Positions 30,266-38,679 of a stretch of DNA of 45,851 nucleotides are shown here, piece after piece (the stretch's first letter is position 1; each line of letters opens with the position of its first letter). The notes under the pieces are model-generated. The model made no database searches. It was not told the origin of the DNA and worked only from the letters and a program-made list of their open reading frames with translations. The DNA is taken from positions 1 to 45,851 of the forward strand of contig JAQWQE010000060.1 of the NCBI GenBank assembly GCA_029244925.1, read 5' to 3'. The translations under genes were made by a program, and so were the position numbers. This stretch comes from Gammaproteobacteria bacterium. Its GTDB lineage: Bacteria > Pseudomonadota > Gammaproteobacteria > Steroidobacterales > UBA11654.

Positions 30266-32125
30266 ATGAGAATCAATAAAAAATTAATCACTTTTGTCCT
30301 GAGCCTTTTCTTAATAACGTCTTGTAGCTTTTTAGTTGAGAAACAAACAACTGACTCCAATACATTAAGAAAAATAGAATCTGGAGAGATTATTGGGATG
30401 GATAATGGCGAGACATATCAATGGCTTGGTATTCCCTATGGAAGCGTACCGGATAGTAATTATAGGTGGAAGAAAGCCAAACAACCATCATCATGGGATG
30501 GTGTTAAAGAAGTCATTGAGTTTGGTGAATTTTGTACTCAAAGAAGCTCATTGATAAATTCTAATGTAAGTTTATGGGCTAATACTGTTGGATCTGAAGA
30601 TTGCCTAAATTTGAATATTTGGTCACCTAAAGCCAACGAAAATGAGATTCTTGATTCAAAAAAATACCCTGTTATGGTGTGGATCCATGGTGGCAGTAAT
30701 ATGTCAGGCAATTCGGATTTTTATAACCCTATGCAATTGGTTAAAAATCATGATGTAATCGTAGTGACTATTAATTATAGGTTAGGACCCTTTGGTTGGT
30801 TCAATCACCCAAGCATTAACAAGCTTTCCAATAAAATAAATTCGTCAGGAAACTATGGCAATCTTGATACTATCCAGGCATTAGAGTGGGTTCAGACTAA
30901 TATTGTTAATTTTGGTGGAGATAAGAATAATGTAACAATTTTTGGAGAATCTGCTGGAGGTTATAATGTTGCAGCATTGCTTTCATCCCCCATAGCATTA
31001 GGCTTATTTCATAAAGCAATCATTCAAAGCGGAGGTGTTAAACCAGGCGATATTGATCATTCGCAGAGCTTCATAGAAGAGCCTTTGCCATGGAAGAATT
31101 ACACGTCAAAAGAACTTGTTAACCAGTTACTGATTATTAAAAAAATGGCTAAAAATAGAAAAGATGCATTAAAAGTTCAATCAAAAATGAACGATGAAAC
31201 TATTGATTTGATTTTAAGATCTGCTTCAACTGAAGACATATACTTGGCTTATTTAGAAGCAAAAATAAACACAAATGAAATGCTAAGGCCATTTCCAGAT
31301 GGGACTGTTTTATATGAAGGCGGTATTATGAAAGCCTTGAAAAAAGGCATGTCTGCAGATATACCAATAATATTTGGAACCAACAGAGATGAGAATAAGC
31401 TCTTTCTAATAGAAAATAAAAGACTGACTAGAAGTATTTTTGGATTGCCATTTATTAAAGATATTAATTACTACAATGCTGTTTCCAAGCATCGTTCCAA
31501 CACTTGGAAGCTTTTAGCAGTGGATCAACCGGCAAGAGATTTAGCCAATCTTAATAAGAAATCTATTTATGCGTATCGTTTTGACTGGGATGAAGAGCCA
31601 AAAAAATACGGTGTTGATTTATCCAATCTTCTTGGTGCCGCTCATGCGTTTGAAATCCCATTTGTAATGGGAGATCTTGAAATGGAAACTTTATCAGATT
31701 ATATGGTCAGTAGAGATAATCTGGATGGGATGCAGCAGCTGTCTAATGCTATGATGAGTTACTGGGCTGAGTTTGCATACAATGGAGATCCAGGAAAAGG
31801 AAGAAGCAACGAATTACCCATCTGGAATGCTTGGTCTGAAATAAACGATGAATCATCAAAGTACATGATTTTTGATTCTTATAGAGACCGTGGCATAAGA
31901 ATGACTAATGAGAGTCTAACCAAGGAATTATTATTTTCTCAGATAGCAGAAGATGAAGATCTAGATATTAAATATAAGTGTGAATTGGTTGATATAGCTA
32001 TTAAATATGATGATTTAGAGAATGAAGAATTTTTATTTGAGTTCAACCAAGGACTTTGCAAAGGTTTGAACCCAGACTTAGAATGGAGACAGTATTGGTA
32101 TGAAGAAATGGATGAACCATGGTAA
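30266..32125 (+). CDS. type-B carboxylesterase (predicted lipoprotein)
   Basis: Start at ATG 30266 gives lipobox-like FLITSC; VMVWIHGGSNMSG; VTIFGESAGGYNVAALLSSP; GAAHAFEIPFVMG. Confidence 0.9.
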   Translation: MRINKKLITFVLSLFLITSCSFLVEKQTTDSNTLRKIESGEIIGMDNGETYQWLGIPYGSVPDSNYRWKKAKQPSSWDGVKEVIEFGEFCTQRSSLINSNVSLWANTVGSEDCLNLNIWSPKANENEILDSKKYPVMVWIHGGSNMSGNSDFYNPMQLVKNHDVIVVTINYRLGPFGWFNHPSINKLSNKINSSGNYGNLDTIQALEWVQTNIVNFGGDKNNVTIFGESAGGYNVAALLSSPIALGLFHKAIIQSGGVKPGDIDHSQSFIEEPLPWKNYTSKELVNQLLIIKKMAKNRKDALKVQSKMNDETIDLILRSASTEDIYLAYLEAKINTNEMLRPFPDGTVLYEGGIMKALKKGMSADIPIIFGTNRDENKLFLIENKRLTRSIFGLPFIKDINYYNAVSKHRSNTWKLLAVDQPARDLANLNKKSIYAYRFDWDEEPKKYGVDLSNLLGAAHAFEIPFVMGDLEMETLSDYMVSRDNLDGMQQLSNAMMSYWAEFAYNGDPGKGRSNELPIWNAWSEINDESSKYMIFDSYRDRGIRMTNESLTKELLFSQIAEDEDLDIKYKCELVDIAIKYDDLENEEFLFEFNQGLCKGLNPDLEWRQYWYEEMDEPW

Positions 32126-32586
32126 AAAATAGAATGCAATATTGGATAATGAAATCCGAACCCGATACTTACAGTATTGATGATTTGAAGTCTTTTAATA
32201 TTGATCATTGGGATGGTATTAGAAACTATCAGGTTAGAAATTTTTTTAGAGACACGATGCAAGTTGGCGATCAAGCTTTCTTTTATCATTCCAATTGCAA
32301 GGAACCAGGTATCGTAGGTCTAATGGAGATAGCCAGTGAAGCTTATCCAGATCATACAGCCTTCATTAAAGGAGAGAAATACTTTGATGCTAAAAGTGAT
32401 CCAGATCAGCCCAGATGGCTAATGGTTGATGTTAAGTATCAGAGACATTTAAAAAGAAAGATCACACTTGGCGATCTTAGAAATCAGAAAACATTAGAGT
32501 CAATGAGACTATTGCAAAGAGGGAATAGACTCTCAGTGATTCCATTGGAAAAAAAAGAATGGAACTATATTCTAGGAATGGAATAA
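32119..32586 (+). CDS. EVE domain-containing protein
   Basis: YWIMKSEPDTYSIDDLK...WDGIRNYQVRNFFRDTMQVGDQAFFYHSNCKEPGIVGLMEI; internal ATG at 32134 is an alternative start. Confidence 0.9.
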   Translation: MVKNRMQYWIMKSEPDTYSIDDLKSFNIDHWDGIRNYQVRNFFRDTMQVGDQAFFYHSNCKEPGIVGLMEIASEAYPDHTAFIKGEKYFDAKSDPDQPRWLMVDVKYQRHLKRKITLGDLRNQKTLESMRLLQRGNRLSVIPLEKKEWNYILGME

Positions 32587-32592
32587 TAAATT

Positions 32593-33021
32593 ATGATCAT
32601 CGTGTGTAAAAAAACCCTACTAGCATTTCTATCAGTATTAATTATGATGGCTTCTTTTCTTTCTCTTGCAAAAGAAGAAGATGGGGCTCAAGTCTCAATA
32701 CTAAAACCATTGGATGGAGAAGTTGTGAATCAAACTTTCAGAGTTACATTTGATATTAAACATTTTGATTTAGCACCAGCAGGAACTTATAAAATAAATA
32801 CAGGGCATCATCATTTGATCATAGACGCAGAATTGCCAACCTTAGATTCTCCAATTCCAAGTAATTCCAATTATCTTCATTTTGGTAAAGCTCAAGAATA
32901 TACAGATATAACTCTACTGCCAGGTAAACATACATTGCAGTTATTATTGGGCGATGGAAATCACATGCCTCATGAAAAACCGATATATTCGGAACCAATT
33001 GAAATTGAGGTTAAGCCTTAG
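32593..33021 (+). CDS. DUF4399 domain-containing protein (exported)
   Basis: Signal peptide; ILKPLDGEVVNQTFRVTFDI...GHHHLIIDAELP...LLLGDGNHMPHEKPIYSEPIEIEV. Confidence 0.85.
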   Translation: MIIVCKKTLLAFLSVLIMMASFLSLAKEEDGAQVSILKPLDGEVVNQTFRVTFDIKHFDLAPAGTYKINTGHHHLIIDAELPTLDSPIPSNSNYLHFGKAQEYTDITLLPGKHTLQLLLGDGNHMPHEKPIYSEPIEIEVKP

Positions 33022-33820
33022 TTCTCAGCTCTCTTTGTTCAATAAAATCAATTAAAAGGTCAATAGTTTTTTTGGTATCAAGCTCAGGTGAGGCTATTAA
33101 AGTCTTTCCTAATTCTGCAATTCTCGCTGATGGAATATCTTTTTTAATGATTTTTAGTTTATCAATAAAAAAATCATTAATTGCAGACATAACTAGTATA
33201 GGGCATTTAACCTCTCTAAGAATTTGAGCAAAATCTTGCTTCTTTAATGAAGCAAAAGCTTGGTTTCTTCCTTCTATAGATCTCAAAGCACCAATTAATT
33301 CTAAGTTAACCAATTCAGGGTCAAAAACTGGAAAAAAACTTTTGATAAGAGTAAAACGCTCATGGAGATATTTTCCACTATGGTCTGGGTTAGGGATCTG
33401 TGTAAAATTCTTAAAAAAGAGTTCTCGTTCTTCATATGAGAAGTAGGCAGCACCATTGAGGGCTAGAGATTGAACTCTTTCAGGCCACAGTAACGCTATT
33501 TCAGCAGCAAAATGAGTGCCAGTATGATGTGCATATATATGAAAGTTATCAATACTAAGAGCATTGATGGCCTCACAAAGCCAATCTCTATAATTACTAA
33601 TACTCGGCATTCCTTCAGGGTTAAAGGAGTTCCCAAATCCTGGTGTATCGAGTGCATAAATTGGTCTTAAACCATTCAATTCATACATCATTCTTTCGTA
33701 CATAACAGAACTACTAGGCGTTCTATGAAATAAGACTAATGGCAATCCTTTGCCTTCAGTATAACGATAATGCATTTGCCCAGAGTTGGTATCTATATAG
33801 GATTTTTTTATTTCTACCAT
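33011..33820 (-). CDS. alpha/beta hydrolase
   Basis: LPLVLFHRTPSSSVMYERMMYEL...PIYALDTPGFGNS...YAHHTGTHFAAEIALLWPERVQSLAL. Confidence 0.87.
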   Translation of the reverse strand: MVEIKKSYIDTNSGQMHYRYTEGKGLPLVLFHRTPSSSVMYERMMYELNGLRPIYALDTPGFGNSFNPEGMPSISNYRDWLCEAINALSIDNFHIYAHHTGTHFAAEIALLWPERVQSLALNGAAYFSYEERELFFKNFTQIPNPDHSGKYLHERFTLIKSFFPVFDPELVNLELIGALRSIEGRNQAFASLKKQDFAQILREVKCPILVMSAINDFFIDKLKIIKKDIPSARIAELGKTLIASPELDTKKTIDLLIDFIEQRELRTKA

Positions 33821-33935
33821 GGCTAATCTTTAAGAGATAGTTTTTTAATTTAATTCAAAAAAAATTATAATATTTATATATTGTACTCAGTGATATAGGT
33901 TAATTTAATAGACTGTAAATTGATATAATAAAAAA

Positions 33936-34502
33936 ATGAAGAAAAGAATAATTGTAGGGATATCAGGAGCAAGTGGGGTGATCTATGGGATTCGCTTACT
34001 GCAGGTACTGCAAAATGATTCAGAAATTGAAACCCATTTAGTTTTAACAAATGGGGGAAAGCTTAATATTACATTGGAAACTGATTTTGATATTAAATCA
34101 ATAGAGGGTTTGGCAGATGTAGTACATAGCGACAAGAACTTAGGAGCTACAATTGCGAGCGGTTCCTTTCAAACATTGGGAATGATTATTGCTCCATGTT
34201 CGATGAAAACTCTATCTGGTATAGTTAATTCATACGCCACGAATCTTATTGTTAGAGCTTCCGATGTCATCTTAAAGGAAAGCAGACAACTTATTTTAGT
34301 TCCAAGAGAGACTCCTCTTCATACGGGACATTGTGAATTACTCTATAGAGCCTCAGTGCTAGGTGCTCAAATTGTTCCACCCAATCCTGCCTTTTATAAT
34401 AATCCAGAATCTTTGGACGATATTATCAATCATACAGTTGGCAGAGTTCTGGATTTAGTAGGCTTAGATAATGACATTGTTTCTCGATGGGAAGGCGTCT
34501 AA
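33936..34502 (+). CDS. ubiX: UbiX family flavin prenyltransferase
   Basis: RIIVGISGASGVIYGIRLL; IIAPCSMKTLSGIVNSYATNLIVRASDVILKESRQLILVPRETPLHTGH; VGRVLDLVGLDN. Confidence 0.93.
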   Translation: MKKRIIVGISGASGVIYGIRLLQVLQNDSEIETHLVLTNGGKLNITLETDFDIKSIEGLADVVHSDKNLGATIASGSFQTLGMIIAPCSMKTLSGIVNSYATNLIVRASDVILKESRQLILVPRETPLHTGHCELLYRASVLGAQIVPPNPAFYNNPESLDDIINHTVGRVLDLVGLDNDIVSRWEGV

Positions 34503-34509
34503 TTAGAGA

Positions 34510-35028
34510 ATGGATGATGGTGTTTCAGTTGATGATTTACTAGCGAAAGTTGAATCATGTTTAATTTCTCACAATACAATCTCCATTGCTTCTGTTCATG
34601 AAAAAGAAATATCAGCAGCAAGTGTTTTTTATGTATCCGATATTGATCTAAAGATTTACTTTCTTTCTTTTGATAAAACTCTTCATTCGCAACATATTTT
34701 TCAGAATAGAAACATTGCTGCGACCATCAATAAAGATGTTGAGGATTGGACTGAAATTAAAGGGCTTCAAATTAAGGGTTATGCAGAGAAGTTAGATGAG
34801 CATCGAAGAGAAGAAATACTCAACCAATACAAGGAAAAATTCAAGTACATCAGTCAAATTCTTGATCTGCCAAAGAATAGTAATGAGCAAAAAATAGCAG
34901 AACAGTTCCAAGCAATCAGTGTTTTTATTTTTACTCCAAACTCATTTAGATTAATTGATAATTCACTTGGTTTTGGAAAAAAAATGGAGTTAGCTCATTC
35001 AGATGGGGTTTGGATAAGAACTAATTAA
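34510..35028 (+). CDS. pyridoxamine 5'-phosphate oxidase-like flavin-binding protein
   Basis: NTISIASVHEKEISAASVFYVSDIDLKIYFLSFDKTLHSQHIFQNRNIAATIN: split-barrel PNPOx-like pattern. Confidence 0.78.
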   Translation: MDDGVSVDDLLAKVESCLISHNTISIASVHEKEISAASVFYVSDIDLKIYFLSFDKTLHSQHIFQNRNIAATINKDVEDWTEIKGLQIKGYAEKLDEHRREEILNQYKEKFKYISQILDLPKNSNEQKIAEQFQAISVFIFTPNSFRLIDNSLGFGKKMELAHSDGVWIRTN

Positions 35029-35042
35029 TTCGGATTATTAGT

Positions 35043-35831
35043 CTATTCATCTCCACTCGAGTAAGCAGGTAATGTTCCCAAATGAACTCCACTATCCATG
35101 ATTAGAACCTCACCCGTTATTAGTTTTGCACCTTCAAGAAACCAGACTAGAGTTTCTGCAACATCTTCGGCAGTCGCAACTTCTTGCAGGGGAAGTTTTT
35201 TTCTTGAGCCCTCAAGCATATTCTCATATTTTTCTTTGCTCATACCTGCTTTGAGCCAACGAGTTTGAATCATTCCTGGTGCAACACTATTAATACGAAT
35301 TTCAGGTCCTAGAATATGAGCCAAAGACTTTGTCATCATATTCAATGCTGCTTTCGATGAAGCATAGGCAATGGATGACCCTATACCTGTGACTCCTGCA
35401 AGAGAGGAATCATTAACAATTGCTCCTTTTCCTGCTTTTCTCATATGAGGTTCCACAGCTCTTACCATTTGATAGGCTCCCACTACATTGACTGCATAGA
35501 TATCTAAAAAATCATCTTTACTGAGTCCATCTAAGTTTGAATAGGCGTTGAATTTTGTTTTACCAGCATTATTGATTAGATAGTCAATTCTTCCCCATTT
35601 ATCGACTGCGGCTTTAGCCATAGATTGGCAATCATCATCATTAGATACATCGCCTTGACAGATTAAAACTTCAACCCCATGTTCTTCCGCCAATGCGGCA
35701 GTTTCTTTTGCTTCTTCTTCACTTCGTGTGTAATTGATGACAACATTGCATCCTTTCTTAGCTAATAAAATTGCAGCAGCGGAACCCACGCCTGTTGCGG
35801 AGCCAGTGATTATTGCAACTTTTCCTTTCAT
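35043..35831 (-). CDS. short-chain dehydrogenase/reductase (SDR)
   Basis: GKVAIITGSATGVGSAAAILLAKKG; NNAG; YASSKAALNMMTKSLA (YxxxK); C-terminal LITGEVLIMDSG. Confidence 0.92.
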   Translation of the reverse strand: MKGKVAIITGSATGVGSAAAILLAKKGCNVVINYTRSEEEAKETAALAEEHGVEVLICQGDVSNDDDCQSMAKAAVDKWGRIDYLINNAGKTKFNAYSNLDGLSKDDFLDIYAVNVVGAYQMVRAVEPHMRKAGKGAIVNDSSLAGVTGIGSSIAYASSKAALNMMTKSLAHILGPEIRINSVAPGMIQTRWLKAGMSKEKYENMLEGSRKKLPLQEVATAEDVAETLVWFLEGAKLITGEVLIMDSGVHLGTLPAYSSGDE

Positions 35832-35923
35832 GAAGATTCCTTATTTAATCTGATTATTTGCTATTTTATAGATTCCTAAAAATAAAATCTTAATTTTGAT
35901 GACCTATTCGCAATAATAGATTG

Positions 35924-35958
35924 TAATACATCATAAACAATTACTAGTAAATGTATTA
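35924..35958. promoter_or_regulatory. candidate operator: TAATACAT-N19-ATGTATTA inverted repeat
   Basis: Perfect 8-bp inverted repeat in the divergent SDR/UbiD intergenic region. Confidence 0.3.
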
Positions 35959-35998
35959 AGATATTCTAATTTAGCGTAGTTTTTTACAGGAGAAAACA

Positions 35999-37507
35999 AT
36001 GGCTTTTAATGATATGAGAGATTACATCCAACACTTAAAGGATAAAGGACAGTTGATAGATGTGAATACTGAACTGAATGTGGCTAGGGAAACCACTGAA
36101 TTGCAACCTTTGATGAGACATCTACACAATATTGATGGACCAGCTCTGATGCTAAACAATTTATCTGGTTATAACACTCAAGGTATTCCTGTTTTATTTA
36201 ATCCTTATGGAACCAGAGAAAGAACTTCTATGATTTTAGGTGAAGAGGGTGCTTTTGATGGAAAGGTTAAGCATGCAAAGATTCTAACTGACCCATCCAG
36301 TTGGCTTAAGCCAAACTGTATTGATGCATCATCGGCTTCTTGTAAAGATGTAAAAATAGAAAAAAAAGACATTGATATTGGTAAGCAATTGCCACACGTA
36401 TGGTTTGGAAAGGAAGGACCTTCATACATTACCAATGCCATCGTGATTACTAAGGATCCAGAAACTGGTATTCCAAATACAGGGTGTTATCGATTGACTC
36501 AATTGTGGAATGCATCGCATCCAAATGGTGAAGTGTATTCTGAAGAAGAGCAAAGAAAATGCCTCTCTATTTTTGCTTTCTGGAATCCACCAGGAAATCA
36601 CATTGGCTTGCACTGGGCGAAAGCACAAGAAATGAACAAGCCATTGGAGGTTGCAATTGCTTGTGTGGTTGATCCAGTTATACAATTAGCTAGTGCAACA
36701 GGTATACCTTTCGGTATGGATGAAATGGATTTTGCAGGAGGGTTAAAAGGAACACCTGTTGATGTTGTTAAATGTGAGACCGTTGATATTGAAGTCCCAG
36801 CGTCTGCTGAATGGGTTCTTGAAGGTAAATTTTTACCCAATCGAGATGTCACAATAGGACCTCATTCTAATCCTGTTGGATACTATGATGACGCTCAGTT
36901 ATTTCCACTGATAGAACTTGATTGTATTACACATAGAAAAGATCCTATTTGGTATGCCACAATGGAAATGGAACCACCATTTGATCATAATTACATGGCC
37001 TGTCTTCCAACGGAGGGAGAATTGTTCAGTGATCTGCAATCTAAAATACCAGAAGTTAAAGACGTTGTAGTCACTCCAAATCTCAGTTATTTTATCCAAC
37101 TCTCTGTCGATGGACCCCAAAAACCTCATCCAGAATTTGGTAAACATGTGCTTCATGCTGTCTGGGGGGCTAGTGGTAGGTGGGGTAGAACAGCAAAAGT
37201 TATTGTTGTCGTCGGACCCGATGTTAACCCTTATGATCTTTCAGAAATAGAATGGGCTATACAGACAAGAGTTCAACCAATTACTGACACCATTATGAAT
37301 AAATCAGGACAAGCATTTTTAATGGATCCATCAGCAACGAAAGATCCAGGGCATGGAATTGCGCTTCAGTCTGAGCAAATTGGTATCGATGCAACCATAA
37401 AAGTTTTTGAGCGTTTTTCGTCTTATCCGGAGTACAGCAATGCAAAAGCTGATGATGTTGCTGCAATTGCAGAAAAATTAAAAGATGTTCTTAAGCAAAA
37501 CAATTAA
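35999..37507 (+). CDS. UbiD family protein (atypical active-site motif)
   Basis: MAFNDMRDYIQHLKDKGQLIDV; DGPALMLNNLSGY; FNPYGTRERTSMILG; NTGCYR; VKCETVDIEVPASAEWVLEGKF; GYYDDAQLFP. Confidence 0.9.
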   Translation: MAFNDMRDYIQHLKDKGQLIDVNTELNVARETTELQPLMRHLHNIDGPALMLNNLSGYNTQGIPVLFNPYGTRERTSMILGEEGAFDGKVKHAKILTDPSSWLKPNCIDASSASCKDVKIEKKDIDIGKQLPHVWFGKEGPSYITNAIVITKDPETGIPNTGCYRLTQLWNASHPNGEVYSEEEQRKCLSIFAFWNPPGNHIGLHWAKAQEMNKPLEVAIACVVDPVIQLASATGIPFGMDEMDFAGGLKGTPVDVVKCETVDIEVPASAEWVLEGKFLPNRDVTIGPHSNPVGYYDDAQLFPLIELDCITHRKDPIWYATMEMEPPFDHNYMACLPTEGELFSDLQSKIPEVKDVVVTPNLSYFIQLSVDGPQKPHPEFGKHVLHAVWGASGRWGRTAKVIVVVGPDVNPYDLSEIEWAIQTRVQPITDTIMNKSGQAFLMDPSATKDPGHGIALQSEQIGIDATIKVFERFSSYPEYSNAKADDVAAIAEKLKDVLKQNN

Positions 37508-37523
37508 TTGCATTAAATACGAT

Positions 37524-37554
37524 AAAAAAAAGGCCCAATGTTTTGGGCCTTTTT
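37524..37554. terminator. bidirectional Rho-independent terminator between convergent genes
   Basis: aaaaaggccc-aatgtttt-gggccttttt: stem flanked by A run and T run, suited to both strands. Confidence 0.87.
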
Positions 37555-37574
37555 AATGAAAGTATCTTTATTTA

Positions 37575-38180
37575 TTACATAAAGAAACCATGACCAGCGC
37601 CAACCATACTCATTAACATGGGTATCGATAGCATGGTGTTCGTTCTTGAAGCTAGAAATGCAATTCTAGCACCTTTTGCTTTTTCTTCAGGAGTAGCATC
37701 GACTATACCAAGAACTTTCTTTTGATTGGGCCATATGAGAATCCACACATTAAATAACATAATGGTACCCATCCAAGCACCTATTCCAATGGTAGTAGCA
37801 TAAGAATTACCAGTTCTCATTCCTAATTCAAAAGCATCACCTAAGTTACCATTATGGAGTAAGAAAGCAGCACCTGAAATCCAGGTCAATAGAGCTGCCC
37901 ATCTAAACCATAGCAATGCTCTTGGGGCAACATATTTTGATATTGCTGCCGGTCCTGGTCCACTTTCATCTGCATTCGCTTCAGCGACAGATGGCACCTG
38001 AACAAAATTAAAATAGTACAGTAAGCCTATCCATAGGACTCCAGCTAAAACATGAATCCAAATGATTAATGAATTTGCTGCATTGGCACCTGAAAGGTCA
38101 GTTCCTTGTGCTATAACAATAGCAATTACAACTCCTGAAATAATTGTCCCGGTAATTTTATCTAATAGTTTCATTTTCAT
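37575..38180 (-). CDS. urate hydroxylase PuuD N-terminal-like membrane protein
   Basis: IIWIHVLAGVLWIGLLYYFNFVQVPSVAEA; RALLWFRWAALLTWISGAAFLL; IMLFNVWILIWPNQKKVLG; multiple TM segments. Confidence 0.78.
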   Translation of the reverse strand: MKMKLLDKITGTIISGVVIAIVIAQGTDLSGANAANSLIIWIHVLAGVLWIGLLYYFNFVQVPSVAEANADESGPGPAAISKYVAPRALLWFRWAALLTWISGAAFLLHNGNLGDAFELGMRTGNSYATTIGIGAWMGTIMLFNVWILIWPNQKKVLGIVDATPEEKAKGARIAFLASRTNTMLSIPMLMSMVGAGHGFFM

Positions 38181-38335
38181 ATTATTAACCCTAATTTTTT
38201 TTACTTACATACTAATTATAGCAATATTTAGAAAGAGATGAGTAAATACAGGGATAATCTATTTTGAAAATAATAAACATTTTTTTGCAGTAAGAATTTA
38301 TAATAGTTTTTAGTTATCTATATATAGGAGTATCC

Positions 38336-38656
38336 ATGGATATTAATGAAAAAATTAAAACGCAGTTGAGTGACTTCCCTTTATTGTTATATATGAAAGG
38401 CACACCTGATTTTCCTCAGTGTGGATTTTCAGCCAAAGTGTGTGGCATTCTAAAAGCCTCTGAAAAACGATTTGCCTTTGTGAATATTCTAGAAGATCCA
38501 GAAATAAGAGATGGATTGAAAGCGTATTCTAATTGGCCAACGTTTCCACAACTCTATATTAATGGTGAGCTAGTGGGTGGATGCGACATCATTGAGCAAA
38601 TGTTTGAGAATGGTGAATTAAAGACACTTCTTGATGGCGTAGAAAAAATTAATTAA
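38336..38656 (+). CDS. grxD: monothiol glutaredoxin, Grx4 family
   Basis: KGTPDFPQCGFSAKV (CGFS active site); NWPTFPQLYINGELVGGCDIIEQMFENGEL. Confidence 0.94.
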   Translation: MDINEKIKTQLSDFPLLLYMKGTPDFPQCGFSAKVCGILKASEKRFAFVNILEDPEIRDGLKAYSNWPTFPQLYINGELVGGCDIIEQMFENGELKTLLDGVEKIN

Positions 38657-38679
38657 ATAATCCTTATAGGAGAGTTTAA

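Noticed and set aside
32119-32586. EVE-domain protein as part of a defence or modified-base-sensing island
   Set aside because: EVE proteins are widespread housekeeping-like genes, and no restriction, CRISPR, toxin or phage genes flank it.
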